Below, in pieces: positions 43,650-53,539 of a stretch of 64,000 nt of DNA. Where the stretch lies: positions 1-64,000 of the forward strand of contig JAPDRN010000050.1 in assembly GCA_030247855.1 (NCBI GenBank), given 5' to 3'. A program made the translations under genes and the position numbers. This stretch comes from Knufia peltigerae (Eukaryota; Ascomycota; Eurotiomycetes; Chaetothyriales; Trichomeriaceae). Positions within the stretch are counted from its first letter, which is position 1. The number at the start of each line of letters is the position of its first letter. A model generated the notes under the pieces. The model saw only the letters and a program-made list of their open reading frames with translations, had not been told where the DNA came from and searched no databases.

Positions 43650-44305
43650 AGGGAGTACTCCGTATCAAAGGATCAAATCAAACGTATTGCGATACGACAT
43701 GATGATGATGAGAGAGTCGAGATGGCACCCGGGGAAGAAAGAAATCATACTACTTGTGTCGGTAACAGACGATGGTGAATCGCAAGATGTTAGGTTAGTT
43801 AAATGGAGCATGATAGTCCATTGCTGTACGCAGCAGATCCAAAAGGAAATCAGGTAGTCAAGTCAAGTCATGGTGACAATGATCGATCGTAGGGAAGAAA
43901 ATCTGATTTGGTTATCGGCATAGTAATGTTTTGTCGGATGCTGTTGTGGTTTGGATCTTCAGTTCCTCCAAAACGTCGTTACGTAGGTACTCTAATAAAA
44001 AAAAACTCCCCCGTTCATGATCATATGTGGTCTGGTTCGAAAGCTAGCACACTGCAGTACCTGTGTGGCTTTGGGCCACTGAGCCTTGGCAAAAGGGCCT
44101 TGCATTCAAACCAGAACAGTCAGTGTCTGTGTGCGCGCCTCCTTCCGAGTTCTAAGCATGGCGAAATGTAGCAGAAGCATGACATGATCCCATGTAAGCG
44201 AAAAACAACCCTCTCCGTGAAGCAACAGAACAATGCAGACGCTTGCAAACGCACACGACGCAATGCCGTATTACAACATTGCCGTTTCGGTGTTGCGGTT
44301 TCTCT
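43650..44305. other. Convergent 3' intergenic region
   Basis: Between the stops of the surface-protein and eIF1A genes. GTACTCCGTA lies at 43655-43664, six bases after the surface-protein stop. No gene was seen. Confidence 0.55.
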
Positions 44306-44787
44306 TCAAATGTCATCAATGTCAACGTCCTTGTCCGAATCACTGCTCCTGTCCTCGTCGAATTCGACATTGTCATCCACACCTTCGTGGCCGTAGGTGT
44401 CGGTCTCGTTGATCTTGGCCGTCTCGGGTAGTTCGCCGTAGGCCTTGAGGGATCGGGCCTCGTCGGCCGAGTATTTCAGGATGACATCTCCCTTTTCATC
44501 CTGGTAGTCTCGCAGCGAGAGTAGGATGATGTCTCCCTGGTTGATCCAGACCTTCTTCCGCAGTTTGCCCCGGATGTGTGCCAGACGCTTCTCGCCGTCG
44601 AAGCAGAGGGCCTCTAGGCGACCGTTGCCCAACATCTTGACGACCTGCGCATATTCTTGACCTTCTTCTTTGAACGTGAGTTCACGCTTTTCGTTGTCGT
44701 TTTCGTTCTTTCCACGACGTCGGTTCTTGCCTCCCTGTTTTTCATTGTACAATTAGTTAAATGGTCACTCTGATAGAGAACACTCCA

Positions 44788-44820
<33 letters not shown>

Positions 44821-45010
44821 AATTATGCACTTCGGTCTCCATTGAAATCAAGACAGTCTCATTGTCATGATGGTAATTGAGTCAAGAGAGACACAAATGT
44901 AGTGGCGGGGTGGGTTTGCGAAGTGTAGGCAAATCTGAAACCCTTTGGGAAGGGCCTTCTTTGCGGTGTGTGGAGTTTTAAGAACTCACCTTTCCCTTAT
45001 TCTTAGGCAT
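44306..45010 (-). CDS. tif11: Translation initiation factor eIF1A
   Basis: Two exons: 45010-44990 and 44734-44306, giving 149 codons. The first exon encodes only MPKNKGK and splices in phase to [19 protein letters not shown], the near-universal eIF1A N-terminal tail that binds the ribosomal decoding centre. The OB fold follows ([39 protein letters not shown]), then a helix and an acidic C-terminal tail ending DVDIDDI, which contacts eIF5B. It acts in 43S scanning and start-codon selection. The 255-nt intron is long for this window and carries a (GT)n(GA)n microsatellite. Without the first exon the frame would start at a false internal ATG. Confidence 0.97.
44787..44822. repeat. (GT)n(GA)n microsatellite in the eIF1A intron
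   Basis: About nine GT units run directly into about eight GA units inside the single intron of the eIF1A gene. Confidence 0.85.
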
Positions 45011-45644
45011 ATTGACTCTTTCTTATCACTGTAATAATTCTTCTGATTGTGCTGTTTCGACCGAAAGGGTTGACAAGGTGTAGAGGGGTCGGGGTTGATT
45101 GTGTTGTGGGAATGTGTGTGGTGTGTTGTTTTCTTTGTTGAAAGGATTCTGGAGGCGAATAATGAAGGCGGGAGGATTGACGTCGTGGGCCGCAGTTCCA
45201 GTCAAGTGGCTGTTTGTCACGAGTGACTTGTCCTTTGTCTCAGCGTCGTAATTGGTGGTACTTGAGGACAAAGGCCAAAGACACAGAGGGCAGTTGAGTG
45301 GGCAGAAGCCTCTGTTTGGCGGGGTATTTTTTCAATCTGGGCCCGTGAATTTTCCGGGCGCATGAGTCAGTTGAATGATTTTTTTCTTCCAACGAGTAAT
45401 ACAGTAATAAGTAATAATAGACCTCACCCGAGGACTGCGCTGTACTGTCCTGTACGAATACGAGCTGCCCCAACAAAGCTTAGGTCAGCAGTCTACAATT
45501 ATACATTACATCCTCCGTACTCCTCCACACATCATACACTCACTATCAAGTATTCATACAGCAATGCCCAGTGAATCCAAAAATTGCCGACGTTGATCCA
45601 AGACCTTTGGTCTTTGGAAGCCTGTCCGATGGCCTCCAGTCGTC
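45011..45644. promoter_or_regulatory. Divergent promoter region of eIF1A and the RNase-P-protein-like gene
   Basis: Head-to-head starts with 634 nt between. The 5' side is GT-rich (45090-45130). Contains CTCCGTACTCC at 45513-45523, a variant of the dispersed word. No other element is recognised. Confidence 0.4.
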
Positions 45645-46208
45645 ATGGCCCTCTCCCCTTTCAAACCCGTCCGCTTCCCTAGCTCCGGACTCGGCCTCCA
45701 AGCCCAATACTGCCCCTTCGTTCGCCCGTCGACGCTCGACGAAAAGTCCTTTGCTTCTCGATGGCACCCCAACGTCTTCGCCGTCCGGGATAAATACTCA
45801 GACATACGCCCCGACGTCCTCACGTGGCGGGTGGTCTCCGCCACGAGCCACAAACTCGTCCCGAAAGCCGTGATGCGCAACCGCCTGAAAAGAAGATGGG
45901 CCAACGCCTTCGCGGACAGCATGAGGAACAACGGCCTCCACACCACGGGCAAGCCTCTCTCGGGATCCAAAGATGCCAAAACCGCTCCGGCAAAGTTACA
46001 AGGGACGCTCGAGATGCTCATCTTCAGTGCATCGGGAATCGATGCGTCCTACGACAAGCTCGTCAGTACCACGGATGTTCTGGTCAAGACGTTGCTGCGT
46101 GCAGACGCCAAGTTCAGCCCTGAATCGTGGCCGAAGCCTCAACCTGTTTACGGTGGACGGAAAGATAGAGCTGATTCGAGATGGTCCATTGTTGCGCCCT
46201 TGAAATAA
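45645..46208 (+). CDS. Protein resembling the bacterial RNase P protein subunit (RnpA fold)
   Basis: Single exon, 187 codons. The core reads TWRVVSATSHKLVPKAVMRNRLKRRWANAFADSM (abridged here as VPKAVMRNRLKRR at residues 72-84). The A-x2-R-N-R-L-K-R string matches most of the bacterial RnpA signature, whose RNR loop binds the catalytic RNA. The flanking elements also follow the RnpA order: a strand (WRVVSA), the RNR helix, then a hydrophobic strand (LEMLIFSASGI) and a last helix (YDKLVSTTDVLVKTLL). The N terminus (MALSPFKPVRF...) could be a mitochondrial presequence, and the protein is basic. If the fold is right, a mitochondrial RNA-processing or ribosome-linked role is likely. Yeast mitochondrial RNase P uses unrelated Rpm2, so the assignment is notable and needs structural comparison. 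Confidence 0.6.
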   Translation: MALSPFKPVRFPSSGLGLQAQYCPFVRPSTLDEKSFASRWHPNVFAVRDKYSDIRPDVLTWRVVSATSHKLVPKAVMRNRLKRRWANAFADSMRNNGLHTTGKPLSGSKDAKTAPAKLQGTLEMLIFSASGIDASYDKLVSTTDVLVKTLLRADAKFSPESWPKPQPVYGGRKDRADSRWSIVAPLK

Positions 46209-46614
46209 CATTTCAGAAGAAAGAACAAAAAATATGTTCAAGGCCAAACACAGATATACGGACCGATCTACCGAGTACTGTACGGAATACTGTAAGACTA
46301 GCAACTACCAAGTGATACCCCTGTACAATGAGAATCTCAAATTGATACAAAAATTCTACAATTCTGCAATTCAACGAGACTGTCTGATCTTTCAACTTTG
46401 CGGGCCTAGTTTTAAGTGTCTGACGTGCTCGGACGTCGTTGCATTCGCCCAAGTTTTGTGGACGTAATTGTGGTGACTATTCAGTCGAGTTGCGCTGCGC
46501 TATCATTACGCATTGTCTTCCGCCTTCAGTATCGACACCCTGCGTGAAGAGCATATCTTCTATACTCCGCAAGGGGACCATACTATACAGGTTCGATGTC
46601 GTAGGGAGTCCAGC
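46209..46614. other. Convergent 3' intergenic region
   Basis: Short AT-richer spacer between the RNase-P-protein-like and COQ6 stops. TACTGTACGGAATACTG occurs near 46274. No gene was seen. Confidence 0.5.
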
Positions 46615-48279
46615 TCAGCTTGCCTGCTTCATGATCAACCCTTTCAACCCTGGCACAAGGTCATTGATGACCTTCATTCCGACGCCCCTAGCACGTCCAG
46701 CGACGCTCGCCAACATGCCCTCCCCAGCCGCACCGATCTGATACAAGGAATTCAACGCATCCACGCCTCCGGCCATCAACAAGCCCTTTCCGAATCGATC
46801 CGAAGAATAGCGTTCCAGAGCCATAGCGTCGCCAATGTCCATGCCGTGCTCGACACTGTAGGCAACACAACTCGCGAGGCTCTGCGCATCCGCAAGGCCC
46901 AGGTTCAACCCTTGTCCCGCCAGAGGGTGAACCGTGTGAGCTGCATCCCCAATGAGTGCGACGCGAGGGTTGATGAGGCTGGTCGCGTGACGGAAGCGCA
47001 GTGGGAAACTGGCCATGCTCTTCTCCTGGACACCCGTGACAACGGGCGGTTGGCGTGCGACGCTGGGGGCGTCTGTGTGTGCGAGACGCCAACGGAGCTC
47101 GGTCTCGTGAGCGTCGGGAGAGTCGGAGGGTAGAGTTAAGAGGTATTTCAGGTCGGTTTGCCCGAGCCGAAGAGCGGCGTTGATCATGGACAATTGTCCC
47201 GATGGAGATAGAGACTTGAGGTAGGTCGCGTAAGCGGGTGTCGTCGACCACACCATCGATGCGTGTCCGTTTGGCAAAGGTAAGATGGCGATGGGGCCGC
47301 CTAGTTGCGGGAGGAAGCGTTGGTATGCTGTTGCTCGGTTGGGGAGCGGTTCTGAGGCGAAAAGGTCGAAGTTGAAATCAGATGATTCATCGGTGCCGTG
47401 GGAGGAAATGGCCGATGGGCCATCTTGAATCGATAGTGTAGCCACGACGCCGTGTCGATTGTAGTCCCAGCCCGATGAGTTGATCCCTGCGAATGTGCGG
47501 ACGGGGCTATTGAAGCCATCGGCGCCGACGAGGAGGCGTGCTGCAAGGCTCGTAGTGGAGGAGGAGGATGATGATGGTGATGACTTGGATTCGAGGTTGA
47601 GGATCGGCCAAGAAGAGAGATTCAAACCTGCTGGATCGTCTTTGCCGTTGGTAATACCCGACACGCTCGTATTCGCAAAGAGACTTGATTCCGCGCCCAA
47701 TTCGACAATTCGTTCAATCAGTCCGCGTGTCAGGTTGGTATTCTCGCACATGGTGGCTATGGTCTGTGGAGGTGCATTGTACCTTTGAGTCTCGGAGGTC
47801 CAGTCAAATTGGATACTGGCGTCGTTCGCGGCATCCCATACCTGCATTTCATCGTAGGCTTGGACACGTGATTGTTCGACGTGCACCCACGAGCCAGTCG
47901 ACTCGAGGAACGAGATCGATGAGGGCGTGAGACTACTTGCGCGATTTGAATACTGATCCGATGGAGAAGTCCATTGGCGGTTCTTGGTGAGGTCTTGAAG
48001 CTCAATTAGTGCAGTTTTCAGGTGTGATGTGACGGGAGAGGATTCTGGATCGATTAGCCGTTGTGTCCGTGGAAAGGGTATACAGACAAACATACTGAGT
48101 GCTGCGAGGAGTGCAAGTCCAGCTGGACCGCCGCCGACTGTCACGACATCGTAGATTTCTGGTGCTGAAGACGCCGTGGTTGATAGAAGACGTCTTCGCT
48201 TCGATGAGGTCAGAGATTTACAGCACTGGGCGCATATGAAGCTAGAACGTAGCCCCGAGCCTGGGAGTCTGGCAGGCAT
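46615..48279 (-). CDS. coq6: Ubiquinone biosynthesis flavin monooxygenase COQ6
   Basis: Two exons: 48279-48096 and 48044-46615, giving 537 codons. The 51-nt intron (GTATGT...ATCCAG with CTAAT branch) is a multiple of three and has no stop, so the frame stays open through it. Removing it restores ALLAALKSSPVTSHLKTALIE, as in other COQ6 proteins. The first about 40 residues are a mitochondrial presequence (SSKRRRLLSTTASSAP). FAD motifs are VTVGGGPAGLALL near residue 45, LLVGADGFNSPVR and GDAAHTVHPLAGQGLNLGLAD near residue 430. COQ6 hydroxylates C5 of the benzoquinone ring on the matrix face of the inner membrane within the CoQ complex. All expected motifs are intact. Confidence 0.95.
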   Translation of the reverse strand: MPARLPGSGLRSSFICAQCCKSLTSSKRRRLLSTTASSAPEIYDVVTVGGGPAGLALLAALSMFVCIPFPRTQRLIDPESSPVTSHLKTALIELQDLTKNRQWTSPSDQYSNRASSLTPSSISFLESTGSWVHVEQSRVQAYDEMQVWDAANDASIQFDWTSETQRYNAPPQTIATMCENTNLTRGLIERIVELGAESSLFANTSVSGITNGKDDPAGLNLSSWPILNLESKSSPSSSSSSTTSLAARLLVGADGFNSPVRTFAGINSSGWDYNRHGVVATLSIQDGPSAISSHGTDESSDFNFDLFASEPLPNRATAYQRFLPQLGGPIAILPLPNGHASMVWSTTPAYATYLKSLSPSGQLSMINAALRLGQTDLKYLLTLPSDSPDAHETELRWRLAHTDAPSVARQPPVVTGVQEKSMASFPLRFRHATSLINPRVALIGDAAHTVHPLAGQGLNLGLADAQSLASCVAYSVEHGMDIGDAMALERYSSDRFGKGLLMAGGVDALNSLYQIGAAGEGMLASVAGRARGVGMKVINDLVPGLKGLIMKQAS

Positions 48280-48771
48280 GATGGGAAGTCACACGACTGG
48301 TAACCAGATGGAGGTGACTTCTACAGTGTCATAAAAGAAGAGCGTCCCAACTAGATCCGCGAGTGGTGAGAGAGATTCAAGCTTGGATTCTTGGTCTGAT
48401 ATTCTCGACTAATCGGGTTAGTGCGGTATAGCAATCAGGGATCAGGCCATGGAGCATTACGAAGACAATTCTTCGAAACAACCGATGCACTCATCGTATT
48501 GAGCCAAGACACAATTATCATATCTGTGGCTCATTGACACCTGCTCAGGTTGAGTCGTAAACCTACATCAGGGTGCTAGTATACATAGTACAAACGGGTC
48601 CAGTACCAAACAGACCATATTAAAGGAGACGTGAATTAACAAATGTCTTCGCTGGACAGCAATAAAGCCAAGCCTGTCTCTAAGAGCACCAATACCTGGA
48701 CTGAATAAACCATCCACGGGAGAAACGTTGCTCGGGGGTTCGGTGTATTTGGGAGTGCATCATCACCACTT
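48280..48771. other. Intergenic, no gene seen
   Basis: Upstream of COQ6 and downstream of the flavin-reductase-like gene. No coding frame or recognisable element was found. Confidence 0.55.
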
Positions 48772-49785
48772 CTATTGACGAGTCTTCGGATCGAGTAAAG
48801 TCTCTGGTATCTCCCCCTCTAGCTGAACTCTACGGTACGTATTGAACCTGCCATTGTGGCCGTACCCACCGTTTGCATAGCTCAATATCGGTGTGAGGCC
48901 TTTTGCACCGACCAGCTCAGGCATCTCCGTGGGGTAGTCTACCGACGTCACCCGACCAAAAACAACCACATGGTCCCCAATGTGTACCAACTTCGAGGGC
49001 ATATATTCGCAAGCCAAGCGCAGCGGTACAACTCTCGAGTCGTGGTGCAAGACTGGCGGCTTTCCCGTGAGTGTATGGGCATTGTGCTTTATGGCGTGTT
49101 CGTTTAGCTTTCCGTCAACGTTGTGGAAAGGTGATGCATGATTGCCGCGTGAGAATTTGATGGCTATTCTCACAGATAGTGGTTGGAGACCGGACATGAA
49201 GTGAGCAGCGAAATGGCCCGAATTCTCGATGGCTTGAAAAGTTGACGAAATCTTTTTGATGTTGAACGAAACAATCGGGTCTGGATCAAGTGTCACGGTG
49301 TTGAAAGATGAGACTGTGGCTCCTTTCCAAGATCGAGGGTCTCCTTTGGGACTAAAAGAGATATCTGTAGCAGTGATCACTGTGACTGGATGCGCGACGT
49401 GACGCATGAGTGCTCTGACTTGTTTCGACAGGAGATCGTTTGATGGCGCGCTCCCGACTTGACCTGAGGTAGGTGGGGGTGGTTTAACAATTTCGTCGAC
49501 TTGACTGTCGCTGGTCGTCCTTTCGTTCGGCACCGGTTCACCTTGTGCCTTCGTCGTAACCGTCCTCACTCCTGGAAAACATGGTGGCCTCACTTGGCCA
49601 ACCGGCGCATCCCGTGTGGTCTCTAGGCGGCATGGGCTAGGAGTGCGCCGCTTGTGCGTCTTTGTCACGGAAGACAGCTGACGGGCTGGGGAAGCCGAGA
49701 TGCCACTCCTTAATGTACCTCTCGAAAACTTCCATGCAGCCCCGACAGATCTGGAAGGCCTGGTGAAGCCGACATTTGAGAGCAT
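48772..49785 (-). CDS. Flavin-reductase-like (FMN-binding split barrel) protein, probably mitochondrial
   Basis: Single exon, 337 codons. Residues 1-125 are basic, Ser/Thr/Pro-rich and unordered, starting with an Arg-rich amphipathic presequence-like stretch (RPSRSVGAAWKFSRGTLR). The split-barrel domain follows from about residue 130: VRALMRHVAHPVTVITATD, WKGATVSSFNTVTLDPDPIVSFNIKK, GHFAAHFMSGLQPLSVRIAIKFS, and VHIGDHVVVFGRVTSVD, all typical of the flavin reductase-like family. Such proteins bind FMN and reduce it with NAD(P)H, often supplying monooxygenases; several fungal members of the same layout are uncharacterised mitochondrial proteins. It is divergent from the ferredoxin-domain gene with 537 nt between starts, so a shared redox role is possible but not shown. 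Confidence 0.87.
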   Translation of the reverse strand: MLSNVGFTRPSRSVGAAWKFSRGTLRSGISASPARQLSSVTKTHKRRTPSPCRLETTRDAPVGQVRPPCFPGVRTVTTKAQGEPVPNERTTSDSQVDEIVKPPPPTSGQVGSAPSNDLLSKQVRALMRHVAHPVTVITATDISFSPKGDPRSWKGATVSSFNTVTLDPDPIVSFNIKKISSTFQAIENSGHFAAHFMSGLQPLSVRIAIKFSRGNHASPFHNVDGKLNEHAIKHNAHTLTGKPPVLHHDSRVVPLRLACEYMPSKLVHIGDHVVVFGRVTSVDYPTEMPELVGAKGLTPILSYANGGYGHNGRFNTYRRVQLEGEIPETLLDPKTRQ

Positions 49786-50322
49786 TTCAGCTCAATTTGC
49801 ACATTTTCGTCTGCAGTTGGCTTCAACACAACACCGTGCAATGAAGCGTTCCGATATCCTCGCAACACACCGTATTAGTGCTGTAGAAGGAACAATCCTG
49901 CCGTTACTATTGCCGACCGATGAACTTCGAGAAACAGCGTCAATCGAAGAAAGGTGGTGTATGCAATAAAATATTTCTGCTGTGAAGCATGTAGACAATG
50001 ATGCATTTTCTCGTGCTTCGGATCAGATAGACCATGAGGCATACATTCTCTTCTTCGAATCAAACAAACATGAGATGCGTTCTCTTATGCTTAACCGGAC
50101 TTGAATCCCTTCAACACATTCCGCAGTCTGGAATGTCTCTCGGGAATTATCCGTGGAAGCATGAGGCGGTTATCGCCGCACAATGGAACGGCCAGAAATC
50201 CGGCACTATGTATATGAACTACTTAAGAGTCCTGGAACTGGCTGGTCTTTGACTTGTGACGCATTTTCTCCTACTACTTTAGACCGTCTAAACAGTGATT
50301 TCATTACAACGTGTCCTTCAGC
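49786..50322. promoter_or_regulatory. Divergent region between flavin reductase-like and ferredoxin genes
   Basis: Head-to-head spacing of 537 nt. I looked here for an oxidoreductase FAD or NAD-binding part that could belong to the ferredoxin domain and found none; only frames of about 70 codons without motifs are present. Confidence 0.45.
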
Positions 50323-50583
50323 ATGCCTGATATCGAAGAAGCGGCAGTGACGTTTCGCAAGTCGGATATGACAGTGACGTGGCGTTCCAAGGAGCGATTA
50401 ACTCTTCTTCAACTCGCAGAGAAATCAGGGCTGAAGCCAGATTTCGGTTGTCGGTCTGGTGCATGTGGAACATGCGAAGTGCGACTGCTCAAGGGGCACA
50501 TCGAAGGGTGTCTAGAAGGAGATGACGGCGTATTGATATGCTGTTCCATACCCGCAAGCATTGAGATTGAACTCGAGTTATGA
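50323..50583 (+). CDS. Stand-alone plant-type [2Fe-2S] ferredoxin domain
   Basis: Single exon, 86 codons from the ATG at 50323. Cluster ligands are C43-x4-C48-x2-C51 in GCRSGACGTCEV plus C73 or C74 in VLICCSIP, the spacing of plant-type ferredoxins. The protein ends right after the fold (IEIELEL), as do the C-terminal ferredoxin domains of phthalate-dioxygenase-reductase and MOSC-reductase fusions. This suggests it derives from the tail of such a reductase rather than from a free ferredoxin. It is an electron carrier by family, and partners are unknown. It lies between a flavin-reductase-like gene (divergent) and a PhyH dioxygenase gene (117 nt downstream, same strand). An unrecognised upstream exon cannot be excluded. 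Confidence 0.75.
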   Translation: MPDIEEAAVTFRKSDMTVTWRSKERLTLLQLAEKSGLKPDFGCRSGACGTCEVRLLKGHIEGCLEGDDGVLICCSIPASIEIELEL

Positions 50584-50700
50584 GCCTGGGTCTTGTGCCA
50601 CCAAGAAAGAAAACCATTGATTAGCACACGAAATACACTCGAGATCCTTTGGTAGGACTTGGAGCTTTTTATCTATCAAACACTCGATAGAGAAGGTGCC

Positions 50701-51789
50701 ATGGAACAACCAGATATTCCCCGCATGAAGAGAGGGGGTGGCAGGGGACACTCTACTACAACTGGTACCGGAGTCAATCTAGTCCTTCTCTCAGAGCATC
50801 ATGGTCACCGCAATTCGACGTCTCCCAGCATACCAGCGGACTCGAAAGGTACGCCAATGACAATGACCGGCACATCATCAACTCCATACCTAGACGCCCT
50901 CCGACGCGATGGCTTTGTGAAAATACCAAACCTACTGTCTCCTCAACTACTTCTTGGCCTAAAAGGAGCGTCTAAATATACCACAGACCGTGCAAGGCGA
51001 GGACAGTGGCCATATGTCCGTACAGTTCCCAAACAATACCCGCCATGGCACGAATGGCAGGCCGGCGACAACATCTGGGGAGTCCAACACCTTTTGCATC
51101 CCGACATGGGAACCAGGGACACTTTTGCCGAGTTATATTTCTCAGACGAAGTCCTCTCAGTGGTCAAGGAGCTAGTTGGTCTGAAGGATGATCATCAAGG
51201 CGATGAGAAATTGGTGATGGAGCTTTTCAATCTGCTCGTCAGTCCTGCCGAGAACCAAGACTTTGAATTGTGTTGGCATCGAGACGATATTCGCCCAGAT
51301 GTAACCCCTGAGGAGGAAGAGAAACAACTGAAGGAAAAGAGCCCCGGTGGCCAGCAGCTGCATGCCCAGTACAATATTGCACTATTCGACGATGCCTCAC
51401 TTATAGTGGTGCCTGAAAGCCATCGACGTGTGCGCACCGAAACGGAGCGGAACGCAGCCCCTTACGAGGCAAACTTACCGGATCAGCTCTTGGTTAGATT
51501 GGCGCCTGGCGATGCTGTCTTCTACGATAGCAACATCCTGCATCGCGGGGTCTATAAGGGGATCGATGCCTCTCAGGAACTAGGTAGAATGACATTGCAT
51601 GGATCGATCGGACTGGCGGGCTATGGACCCGAGCGTGCGAGACAGGTACTGCAACATGGCGTTGGTGATTGGGTCGAAAGGGCACAATTTTCCATGGAAG
51701 GACCAAAGGGTAATCGAGCTGAGGCAATGCGGAAAAGACTTGTGGCAATGGGCACAGGGAAAGATCTGGGCTACTCCCTCGTTGGTTGA
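50701..51789 (+). CDS. Phytanoyl-CoA dioxygenase (PhyH) family oxygenase
   Basis: Single exon, 362 codons from the ATG at 50701; the frame upstream opens only with TTG. An internal ATG near 50857 (MTMTGTSS) directly before the domain is a possible alternative start. The PhyH fold begins with YLDALRRDGFVKIPNLLSP. Iron ligands appear as H-x-D in ELCWHRDDIRPD and a distal His in YDSNILHRGVY, with the 2-oxoglutarate-binding Arg in LGRMTLHGS. Family members hydroxylate alkyl-CoA or diverse small metabolites using Fe(II), O2 and 2-oxoglutarate; no substrate can be named. It lacks a PTS1, so it is probably cytosolic. The 117-nt gap to the ferredoxin gene may make them a co-transcribed or co-regulated pair. 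Confidence 0.87.
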   Translation: MEQPDIPRMKRGGGRGHSTTTGTGVNLVLLSEHHGHRNSTSPSIPADSKGTPMTMTGTSSTPYLDALRRDGFVKIPNLLSPQLLLGLKGASKYTTDRARRGQWPYVRTVPKQYPPWHEWQAGDNIWGVQHLLHPDMGTRDTFAELYFSDEVLSVVKELVGLKDDHQGDEKLVMELFNLLVSPAENQDFELCWHRDDIRPDVTPEEEEKQLKEKSPGGQQLHAQYNIALFDDASLIVVPESHRRVRTETERNAAPYEANLPDQLLVRLAPGDAVFYDSNILHRGVYKGIDASQELGRMTLHGSIGLAGYGPERARQVLQHGVGDWVERAQFSMEGPKGNRAEAMRKRLVAMGTGKDLGYSLVG

Positions 51790-52183
51790 TGTGTACATTG
51801 ATGACTTTGGACACTAAATGTTAAGATATCGAATTGGACCACAGTGACTCACGTAGACCGTACTCATAGGTACTAATCATGTCTACAAGCATCCTGATCC
51901 ATGCGTTATTGTTGGTGCCGTGTACATTGCCGTGCTTTTTCTATGGTGATGTCTCAAGAACACTTTGTGACCGACCGTAGAAACTCTACTGTGGAGCGCG
52001 TGGAATTCCATATGCCATCACTTGATTGGGGTCGAGGCTCCAATAGATAGATCATCTGGCACTTCCACCTCAACCAGTAGTTATAACCTCAAGATATGCT
52101 TTATGCTGAAGAGGCACAACAGTTTGTAGGTTGCTGTCCGAAAGGTACGACTACATCTCTTCTCCACCGACTATACTCTCACC
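51790..52183. other. Intergenic, promoter of the FYV10 gene
   Basis: Short non-coding spacer with nothing recognisable besides the expected promoter of the downstream gene. Confidence 0.5.
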
Positions 52184-53539
52184 ATGGCCGCCGAACTCTC
52201 GAGTACTAAATTGAACCCGGACAGCCATGTCCTTCTGGTAATGTCTTGCCTGCTCACTCAAATACCACTCCTCGCTTGCTGACAGATGTCCAAGGACCAA
52301 CCCCTCCTACGGCTCCCTCATGAACTCGTCAAACGAAATTTCCGAAATACTCAACGCTACATAGAACGTGAGCGAGATCACATTTTACCGGCCCTCAAAG
52401 ACACCGCGAATGCCGCCCTCAGTTCCTCTCAGACCCCCGACCAGACCCTAGCGTCCCTGGACTCCATGATTCAGAGAATGCAGAATGTCAAGCGTAAGCT
52501 GGAAAAGTTACACGTAGAGGAAGAAGCTCTGCACGATCATTCGGCCAAACGTATCAGACATCTGCAGGATCTCTACCAGATTCCCTCACTGGTTGACGTC
52601 AAGTACGAGCAATGGTCTCGCACAAGACTTGACCGTCTGATGGTGGACTATTTACTTCGCACCGGGTATTGGAAGACCGCGTCTCTACTCGCAGAATCCA
52701 AACAAATCTCACATCTCATCGATCTCGGCGTTTTTGTTGCGTGCCACAAGATTGCCTCATCTTTGATGCGAGGGGAGACAAAGGAGGCTTTGGGATGGAT
52801 CAACGAGAACAAGAACTCTCTAAGGAAACTCATCACAGCGCCTCACAAATCCACGAATCTTGAATTCGAATTGCGGCTTCAGCAGTTTATTGAACTTGTT
52901 CGAGCTGGAACCACGGCAAAACGACTGGAAGCAGCAATACACGCCCAGCAGTATCTCACTCCTCACAGCTCTTCAAGGCCGGACGCCGTCATGCAAGCCG
53001 CAGGATTGCTGGCTCAGACTCCAAAGTCTAGTGCTGAAGCATATCATGAACTGTTTGCCCCTTCACGATGGCGTCATCTGGCCGATCTATTTGTCGAAAC
53101 CCATCATACGTTACTATCTCTTCCAGTTCAACCACTCTTACACGTTGCTCTTTCTGCTGGATTGTCGGCACTTAAGACACCAGCTTGCCACAGTGCTTAC
53201 AACCCAGCTAGCTCTTCAACCCCAGGCCACGCTCGAATAGCTACCAACACCTCTTTGTGCCCCATATGTAGCATGGAGCTCAATGACTTGGCTCGAGAGG
53301 TCCCATACGCCCATCATACTACCAGTTCAGTCGAATCAGATCCAGTGGTTTTGCCAAATGGACGCATATATGGACGTGCACGACTGGAAGAGCTTCAGCG
53401 AAAGCTTGCCATGGCTGGAGTCGGCGGCGGAGAGGCTGGTGCCAAGGATTTGGTGATTGGACAAGAAGGAGAGGTGAGGGATCCCACCACTGGTGATATA
53501 TTCGATTGGAGTGAGGTCAAGAAGGTGTATATCATGTAA
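52184..53539 (+). CDS. fyv10: GID/CTLH E3 ubiquitin ligase subunit FYV10 (GID9, MAEA homologue)
   Basis: Two exons: 52184-52237 and 52286-53539, giving 435 codons. Exon 1 (MAAELSSTKLNPDSHVLL) splices in phase to MSKDQPLLRLPHEL. The order of parts is: coiled coil (residues about 60-120), LisH (RLDRLMVDYLLRTGYWKTA), CTLH (ALGWINENKNSLRKL) and CRA (LEFELRLQQFIELVRAG). A C-terminal RING-Gid follows (SLCPICSMELNDLAREVPYAHHTTSS ... VVLPNGRIYG, listed in pieces). With the RMD5 subunit it forms the RING pair of the ligase that marks gluconeogenic enzymes for proteasomal breakdown on return to glucose. The RING is degenerate by canonical rules, as in all MAEA proteins. Complete gene; intron 48 nt. Confidence 0.95.
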
